Assembly (NCBI RefSeq): GCF_018991925.1
Contig: NW_024729645.1
Location: 248,001 to 312,000 of the forward strand
From: Homarus americanus
Lineage: Eukaryota; Arthropoda; Malacostraca; Decapoda; Nephropidae
Direction of reading: 5' to 3'
Length of the DNA stretch: 64,000 nt
In this document: positions 58,079 through 64,000 of the stretch, piece by piece
Layout of the letters: every line of letters begins with the position of its first letter
How positions within the stretch are numbered: position 1 is the stretch's first letter
The notes under the pieces: generated by a model
The model's input: only the letters and a program-made list of their open reading frames with translations
Database searches by the model: none
What the model was told of the DNA's origin: nothing
Program-made: the position numbers and the translations under genes

Positions 58079-60331
58079 CAGTGGGGTATGCTATAACGAA
58101 CGGATCCTACTACGAACGGTTTTACATATAAAATTGAGAATGCTATAACGAACGCAACTCCTACAACGAATGTGGATGAATACGGGACTATTTTGCCTAG
58201 CGCATGAATATTGTTGTACAGCGACCCACAACAAGAGAGTCAGGTGCCATCTTTGTCTCATTGTGTAGCCAGTGCACCACTGTTATTGTTGAAATTTCGT
58301 CTTTTGATGTGGAAATAGAGTTATTTGTATAAATATTTTGTTATACAAGTATACAATTGTGACAATGAATCGTCCAAAGCGAGTAAGAAAGCTCATAACT
58401 CTTGAAACTAAGAAAGAAATCATAAAGAAACGTGAGGATGGAACAAGCATTGCGAAACTTAGTGATGAGTATGGGATGGCTAAATCGACTATATGTACGA
58501 TTTTAAAGAATAAAGAGGAGTTGAAAACTGTGCAAGTGGCTAAGGGAATCTCTTAGACTTAGCAAAGCAAGGTGTAATGTGATTGAAGAGACGGAAAATT
58601 TACTCTTAGTGTGGATAAAGGAGAAAGAAATGGCAGGTGATAGCATTAGTGAAGTTATAATTTGTGAGAAGGCCAGACAATTGTTTGAGGGCCTTAAAGC
58701 CAAGACTCCCAGTTCAAGTAATAGTGATGTGCCAGTGTTTAGGGGTACCAAGGGGTGGTTCACTGGTTTCAGAAGGAGGAATAAATTACATAGTGTTGTG
58801 AGACATGGTGATGCTGCTAGTGCAGATAAGGAAGCAGCTAAGGAACACCATGACATTTTTTTGAATGTTATTAAAGAGGGAGGTTTTGTTTCTCAGCAGG
58901 TATTCAACTGTGATGAAACTGGACTTTTTTGGAAAAAAATGCCTAGCCGTACATACATTACCAAGGAGGAAACTTCTGTCCCTGGCCATAAGCCAATGAA
59001 AGACAGGCCTACCCTCCTTCTTTGTGCTAATGCTTCAGGTGACTGGAAAATAAAGCCACTCCTTGTGTACCATGCAGAAAACCCCAGAGCTTTCAAAAAC
59101 ATTAGGAAGACCCGCCTTGGTGTTATGTGGCGGTCAAACCCAAAGGCTTGGGTGACCAGGAATTTATTCTCTGAGTGGGTGATTGAGGTGTTTGGACCCA
59201 GTGTTCGGGAATACCTCAGGGAGAATAATCTTCCACTGAAAGCTTTGTTGGTGATGGACAATGCACCAGCCCACCCTCCTAATTTGATGGTTGAATTGCC
59301 AGAGGAGTTCAACTTCATCACTGTGCACTTCTTGCCACCCAACACAACACCTCTCATCCAGCCCATGGAACAACAGGTAATTTCTAACTTTAAGAAGCTG
59401 TACACAAAGGCACTGTTTAGAAAATGTTTTGCATCCACTTCTTCCAGTGATGTTAACTTGAAGGAATTTTGGAAGAGTCACTTCAATATAGCAGATGCTG
59501 TTTTTTAATTACCTCAGCCTGGAAAGAGGTTACTGTGAGGTGTCTTTGTGCTGCTTGGAGGCCATTGTGGCCTGAATGTGTCCTTCAAAGAGACTTTGAA
59601 GGCTTCGAAGAGTTAGAAGAAGAGGCTGTTGTTCATGAAATTGTGTCTCTGGGCAATTCCATGGGCCTGGAAGTGGATGATGATGATGATGTTGAGGAGT
59701 TGGTGGAAGAGCACAGTAAGGAACTGTCCACTGAGGAGCTGCTTGAGCTTCACAAAGAACAAAACGAGACACTGAAACGGAGCTTATTCTGAGGAGTCAG
59801 GGGAGGAGAAGGACAAGGAGGAAAGCCGCATCATTCCAGCCAAAGATCTCAAGGATGCGTTCTTTTGCTGGAGCAAACTGTCCAAACTTGCTGAGGATTA
59901 TCATCCTGATGTTGGTTCTGTGCAAAAGGCCATCAGTGTGTTAAATGACAATGTTATGAACTACTTTTGGAAGGCCACAAATCAAGGTTGAAGCAGCCAA
60001 CCCTGGATTCCTTCTTTACAAAGGTAACAAAAGAACCTACAGACAAAGTGCCTGTGAGACAGTCACCAAAGAGGGCTAGGAAGGATGACTCCTCTCCTTC
60101 CACCTCTTCTTCATAATTCTCTCCTCCCCCCTCCCCCTCTGCCTCCTGTCCTGCATGCTGAACAATACTAAGGTAAGATAAAGTACCGTATTTTTTTACA
60201 TTTTCCACAGAATTTTTTCAGTGTTAAGTGGTTGTATTTGGGGACCTGGAACGGATTAATCCTATAACGAACGAATGCTATAACGAACGAGGTTCTAGAA
60301 CGAATTAGATTCGTTATAGCATACCCCATTG
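58079..60331 (+). mobile_element. Tigger-type (pogo) DNA transposon, 2253 bp, near complete
   Basis: Ends CAGTGGGGTATGCTATAACG and, inverted, CAATGGGGTATGCTATAACG, both flanked by TA (58077-58078 and 60332-60333). Subterminal copies of CTATAACGAACG occur at 58091, 58142, 60262 and 60278, likely transposase binding sites. One long transposase region fills the interior. High similarity of the two ends and a largely readable transposase suggest a fairly recent insertion. Confidence 0.92.
58365..60116 (+). pseudogene. Tigger/pogo-family transposase, frameshifted
   Basis: About 580 residues if the frames are followed. Start chosen at 58365 (MNRPKRVRKLITLETKKEII), the psq-type helix-turn-helix of CENP-B/Tigger proteins. 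A CENP-B-type second DNA-binding part follows (LLLVWIKEKEM...GWFTGFRRRNKL, 58600-58795). The DDE domain has FNCDETGLFWKKMPSRTY (Asp at 58912), VMDNAPAHPP (Asp at 59257) and LPPNTTPLIQPMEQ, where the third acidic residue is Glu (59368) instead of the usual Asp in QPMDQ. A C-terminal acidic region (EVDDDDDVEELVEE) and QPTLDSFF, a PCNA-binding-like QxxLxxFF, then PKRARK close it. Reading switches frame about four times (near 58525, 59505 at T6, 59788 and 59985), alternating between two frames. It would cut and paste the element at TA sites in the nucleus. As read it is inactive. Confidence 0.9.
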
Positions 60332-60384
60332 TATAATCGAAAATGTGCTCCTAAAGAAAAAGTTTTGGCAAAAAGAAGCAAGAC

Positions 60385-61021
60385 AAGCACACCAAATAAA
60401 TTATGTCAGTGGTTTTTATTTACTTAGAGCAATTTTTGTGTTGAAATTTGTGAAAATTTACCCCATTTCCGGAGGTCACATTTATGGTTTGTATCACGAA
60501 TTTAGTGGTCATAATTTACACATTGCATATGAGCGAATTTCCGCAACCTGAGTTTCCATAATGTGAGGATACCAGTATTATTTTCATTTATTCCACACAT
60601 TTATTGTGATTGTAAGGTACTTTCACTCTGTTTTAGTAAAAAGTGCTTTTGCTGTTTTTGGGACTGTGAAGTGAAAAGTGTAACTTTGAAAATGTCTAGC
60701 AAGCTGTTGCTGAGACTCATGTGCCTGGGAAGGGAAGGCCAGGGTGCCCAGGAAAACTCTCTCTCTAGAAGTGAAGCTTGACATTATGAGGCAGGCAGGC
60801 TTGTTTTTAATGATGTGGTGAGTGTTGTTTAATTGTTTTCTATTTATTTTACTCGTGTATGAATTTATTTTTTATTTATTTTTGGTGATACATGTGTGTG
60901 TGTCGGACTGCTGGGAACGTATCCCATTGAACCAGATGTTATAATGAATTCGATTTACGATATTTTGACTTGCGATGGGGTTTTCAGGAACATAACCCCC
61001 TCCTAAATCAAGATTTACCTG
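60385..61021 (+). pseudogene. Truncated Tigger-type element end with transposase N-terminus
   Basis: Contains MSSK at about 60692 and, after a frame change, RKTLSLEVKLDIMRQAG, the typical start of Tigger transposases, then stops. No DDE domain follows before the terminal repeat at 60964-61021. It is the right part of the split host element. Confidence 0.6.
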
Positions 61022-61023
61022 TA

Positions 61024-63043
61024 TTATACAAAGACAGCTGATGAAAACAGTTTCCCCGGCACATCATCTGCTAGTAGATATTTAAAATTACGATACAGTA
61101 CTGTATTGTGAATATTAGCATCTAGTATTTTATTGCCTCCCATGACTTGTCATAGACGTAAATACGAAATACTTGAAGAATCAGGGATTACTGTACAGTA
61201 CACATATAACCAAGTATGACATGACGATAAAAACAAAATATTGGTAAAAACTGCTGTACAATAAGTGTGTACTGCTGCATATAAGTAGTGGTGGATACAG
61301 TACAGTGCGGTAGTACTGTACAGTATATATATTACGAGGAGTTCCTACAATTCTAAAGATATAAAAACTTTAGAATTGCAAGCAAAACACATATACCTGT
61401 ATTTGTACCAATATACGGCTATCTGACATTAATGCCTGTGTCAGTACCTCAGAATCCTCTAATGATATAAAAAATAACAGATAATACTTTGCAACTTTGA
61501 GGTTTTCATTTGTAAAACAAGGCACAGGATACACATAAAGAAAAATTTTCATATCTATGAAAATGTGTTAATCAGGTGTTCATAAATCAGGGTCTACCTG
61601 TACAGTACTCTTATTCATCAGTCCAGTTAAGAATTACTCTGTAGTCTCCCTGTGTCTTAGGAACTTGAGAAAGCCTACACAATACATGAAACAACTATCT
61701 TCCAATCTCTGAATAACCAAGTGGTCTAGCATTTCAGAGACAAAATTTCATTAAGCATCTGAATCCAGCTGTTCTGGAATCTTAATTTCCACTTAGGGAC
61801 TCTCTTAAACACCTTAGAAACTCAGGGATTACTTTCACACATATTGTGGAACAAGAATAAATCTATCCCTAATGGGTGCACCTGACTCGGGTCTCACACA
61901 CACACTGACGACAATATGTACTGTACTATATCCTCCCACACCTCCAAACTGATGGGGGACTCAGTGGTGGCCACCAACAGCAAGTTAGTATTTGTTTCAT
62001 GTCTGTCTATCTATTATCTATCTACATTATCTATCGAGAACATAAACTTGGGAGCGGAAATAAGGGGGAGGGGCGCCAATGCCAATAGTGGCCCCAGATG
62101 CTTGAGACACATGCTACGCCCCTGACAGGAACGTAACTCTTTATGTATCAGTAAGTCGAGGAGTGTCTATATATGTATCATAAATCTAATCAGTCTAATT
62201 ATGAAATTGGCTGTAGGCAAGATATCAGTTAGTCTTTTTGAATTTGCAATTGTTATATATTTTTTTTTATTTAAAAATACTGTATTTGCACTAATATGAA
62301 GATCTGGAAAAGTACATCGCAACTTTGAAAATACAGTACAGGGGTACGGTATATAGACTGCTAAAAATAATTTTGTATTTATGAATTCTTTAACCTAATC
62401 TTCAAAAATGAAGCACCTGTAGTGTTGGTAAGGTTACAAGAAAATGAAATTTTCATAATTGTAAAAGAGTACCTCCTGTACAGTTCTGTCAATATTTGTT
62501 TGCCAATTTATATTATGCATATATTATTATGGTACAGTAGTTTTAAACTAAATGGTTTTTCCTAATTTTTGTAATGACTTATAAATAACATAGAGTACAG
62601 TGTAGCTTTCTCGGAATACTCTAAGATTACACATTGATGCAGAGCTTCTACTGGACACATTACTGTAATTGAGTGTGTTACACTGTCTTTAATAAAACTA
62701 TATTCACATACTGTTCTGTATTTTCAATTTCTAATCACAAGGAGTAGATAAACAATCTGTAGTGTCATTTCAGTATCTAAATTACATCCTAGACCACAAG
62801 TGAGTTTACAAACTGAGAAAAAAAGAAAAAAAAAGGGGGGGGGGGGAGTTAGCAAACAGCTACTGAGCCACACATATTTTTCCCTTTTAATTGTTAAGAG
62901 TTAAAATCAGTTGCATCAAGAAGGATACAGGAACATAACCTCACAATCCATCAGGTTTTGACTGTATTCTCATTCCTAAAAATGAGTGATTAGTTTTAGT
63001 TATGCAGTATTCTGCAATAAAGGAAACAGAAAGGCAGGCTTAC
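61024..63043. other. No gene seen; probable intron of the minus-strand gene
   Basis: AT-rich, with very frequent TACAGTAC/GTACTGTAC (61095, 61193, 61298, 61315, 61598, 61917, 62332) and another Tigger-like end phrase TAAATCAGGGTCTACCTGTA at about 61584-61603. If the exon at 63044 is real, this is its downstream intron on the minus strand. Confidence 0.45.
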
Positions 63044-63874
63044 CCTTGGTCTATCCGGTCCATTGGGCCAAGTTGTCCCATCATTGGGTGTGGGCCAGGT
63101 CCATGCATGGGACCATGCATAGGGCCATGCATAGGAGGGCCCCCAGGTGGACCCCCTGGTCCAAACGGTGGACCACCAGGACCAAATGGCCCTCCAGGGC
63201 CAGTAAAGCCAGGCCCTGGTCCTCCAGGGCCTGGAAATGGTCCAGGGTGACCAGGCGGACCATTCATCATTTGGGCCTGTTGCTGCTGCCCCAACATTCC
63301 CATGGTACTGTTTGGACCATTCATGTGGGGTCCCGTGGGTGTGGGACTACTATAGTTTGAGGAACAAGGGAAGGGCATGGGTGATGGCCCTGGTCCAGCC
63401 ATGCTGGTTGCAGCCAGGCTGGTAGGAGGACCTCCACCAGGGGGACCAGGGAAGGGAGAAGGGCCTCCCGGGCCGGGAGTGGAGGCATTTGAAGGAGCGG
63501 GAGAGCCAGGAAAAGGGACAGATGGGGGGCCTGAGGTGGGCGGCCCCGAAAAACTGTTAGGAGGCGTGTTGAAGGGTTGTGGGCCACCAGGGCCCGTAGG
63601 AAAATTGCTAGGATTTGATGCAGGGCCTTGAGGACCAGTTGGTGGACCCGGAGAGGGTCGGTTCAGTGTATGACCAGGAGGGTTAAATGTTGGAGTGGAC
63701 GGCCCAGAGAAGGTATTTGGTGTGGCAGGGTTAGGGAACCCCGTGGGACCAACAGAGGGGGGACCGTGTGGCTCTGAGGGGGGTCCTGGGGGGCCCTTCC
63801 AGCCGAGACTTGCTGGCTCCGCCTCCAGGGTGGCGACGTGACCCTCACGCACACACACCCACACACTCGGCAGC
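63044..63874 (-). CDS. Pro/Gly-rich internal exon of an unidentified protein
   Basis: A single minus-strand frame open for about 276 residues. The acceptor is TTTGCATATTTCAG, with the exon starting at 63874. The donor is CCAAGG|GTAAGC, with the last exon base at 63044. Intron phases 1 and 2 fit the frame, so I read it as an internal exon, not a full gene. The product begins RVWVCVREGHVATLEAEPAS, then is low-complexity: GPPG/PSTP-rich, a QQQQAQMM stretch, three PMHG repeats (GGPPMHGPMHGPMHGPG) and GPHPMMGQLGPMDRIDQ at the end. No signal peptide or fold is visible. It lacks the strict Gly-X-Y periodicity of collagen. Such sequence is common in chromatin, transcription and RNA-binding proteins, but I do not recognise the family. 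GC content is far above its surroundings. Confidence 0.6.
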
Positions 63875-64000
63875 CTGAAATATGCAAAACTTTATTAGTG
63901 AAAATTATTAAGATGTTATAAATCACTGACTTTTTCCAAATAATGTGGTACATGTAATTTTTAACAAATAATACACAGGAGCAAATAGGTGAATAAATTT
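63875..64000. other. AT-rich DNA upstream of the exon
   Basis: On the minus strand this would be the upstream intron ending in the acceptor at 63875-63877. Nothing else recognised. Confidence 0.4.

Larger units (their letters stand above)
55472..61021 (+). mobile_element. Probable older Tigger-type element, split by nested insertions
   Basis: The left end CAGGTATCCCTTCTTTAACA (55472, preceded by TA) and the right end, which as reverse complement reads CAGGTAAATCTTGATTTAGG (ending at 61021, followed by TA), share CAGGTA, the later TATGTTCCT and an ACCCC-type block, as Tigger terminal repeats do. Near the right end one frame gives ARVPRKTLSLEVKLDIMRQA (about 60738-60797), the N-terminal helix-turn-helix start of a Tigger transposase. 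Inside lie a complete Tigger-type transposon (58079-60331) and a non-autonomous element (57046-57748). Without those the host element would be about 2.6 kb. That the two ends belong to one element is inference. Confidence 0.5.

Noticed and set aside
63081..63631. Collagen gene on either strand
   Set aside because: The plus-strand Gly-Pro frames are shadows of the minus exon, and the minus frame lacks sustained Gly-X-Y periodicity.
1..64000. tRNA, rRNA and snRNA genes
   Set aside because: No convincing B-box-like GGTTCGAATCC, conserved rRNA blocks or Sm-site hairpins were found by eye; a covariance-model search would be decisive.

Overview
The window reads as nuclear DNA of an arthropod, most likely a decapod crustacean. 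This is an inference from three things: an extreme density of micro- and minisatellites, scattered degenerate TTAGG/CCTAA runs (the arthropod telomere motif), and relics of eukaryotic transposons (gypsy, DIRS-like, LINE, mariner, pogo/Tigger). There are no operons, CRISPR arrays, phage genes or convincing tRNA/rRNA genes. Almost all long open frames are repeat translations that stay open in several frames and on both strands, so they are not annotated as genes.

Layout. About 1-43 kb is a minisatellite-rich domain. Successive arrays have clean periods: about 25 bp at 0.76-2.25 kb, 27 bp at 8.2-9.3 kb, 40 bp at 9.7-10.3 kb, 45 bp at 11.2-11.5 kb, 33 bp at 13.8-14.4 kb, about 21 bp at 19.4-21.1 kb, 20 bp at 27.1-29.6 kb, 29 bp at 31.1-32.15 kb, 23 bp at 33.3-33.45 kb, about 22 bp at 33.5-35.9 kb, 24 bp at 35.9-36.2 kb, 21 bp at 37.4-38.0 kb and 31 bp at 41.0-41.3 kb. 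Between them lie long polypurine tracts, (GA)n, (AAT)n and (CA)n runs, and AT-rich sequence in which I see nothing. A degenerate Ty3/gypsy reverse-transcriptase relic sits at 3.5-4.2 kb. Three copies of a 140-165 bp inverted-repeat element with a TTAGG core lie at 16.9, 18.4 and 38.9 kb.

From about 43 kb to 63 kb the texture changes to AT-rich sequence with few tandem arrays but many transposon relics: two LINE tails (44.2 and 44.5-45.4 kb), a DIRS-like RT/RNase H block and a second RT fragment on the minus strand (46.2-48.3 kb), a mariner relic (50.1-50.8 kb), two oppositely oriented copies of one TA-flanked pogo/Tigger-type non-autonomous element (51.07-51.69 and 57.05-57.75 kb), and a nearly complete Tigger-family transposon (58.08-60.33 kb). 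That transposon seems to be nested inside an older Tigger-type element whose ends are at about 55.47 and 61.02 kb.

The only good candidate for host coding sequence is a GC-rich Pro/Gly-rich internal exon on the minus strand (63044-63874) with plausible splice sites on both sides. If it is real, the transposon-rich DNA just below 63 kb lies in its downstream intron. I do not see a coherent new multi-gene system. The most interesting signals are structural: arrays that keep exact transcription-factor-like cores in every unit, the TTAGG-core hairpin family, a GGACAAAATCCC repeat family at four loci, and the nested Tigger cluster.
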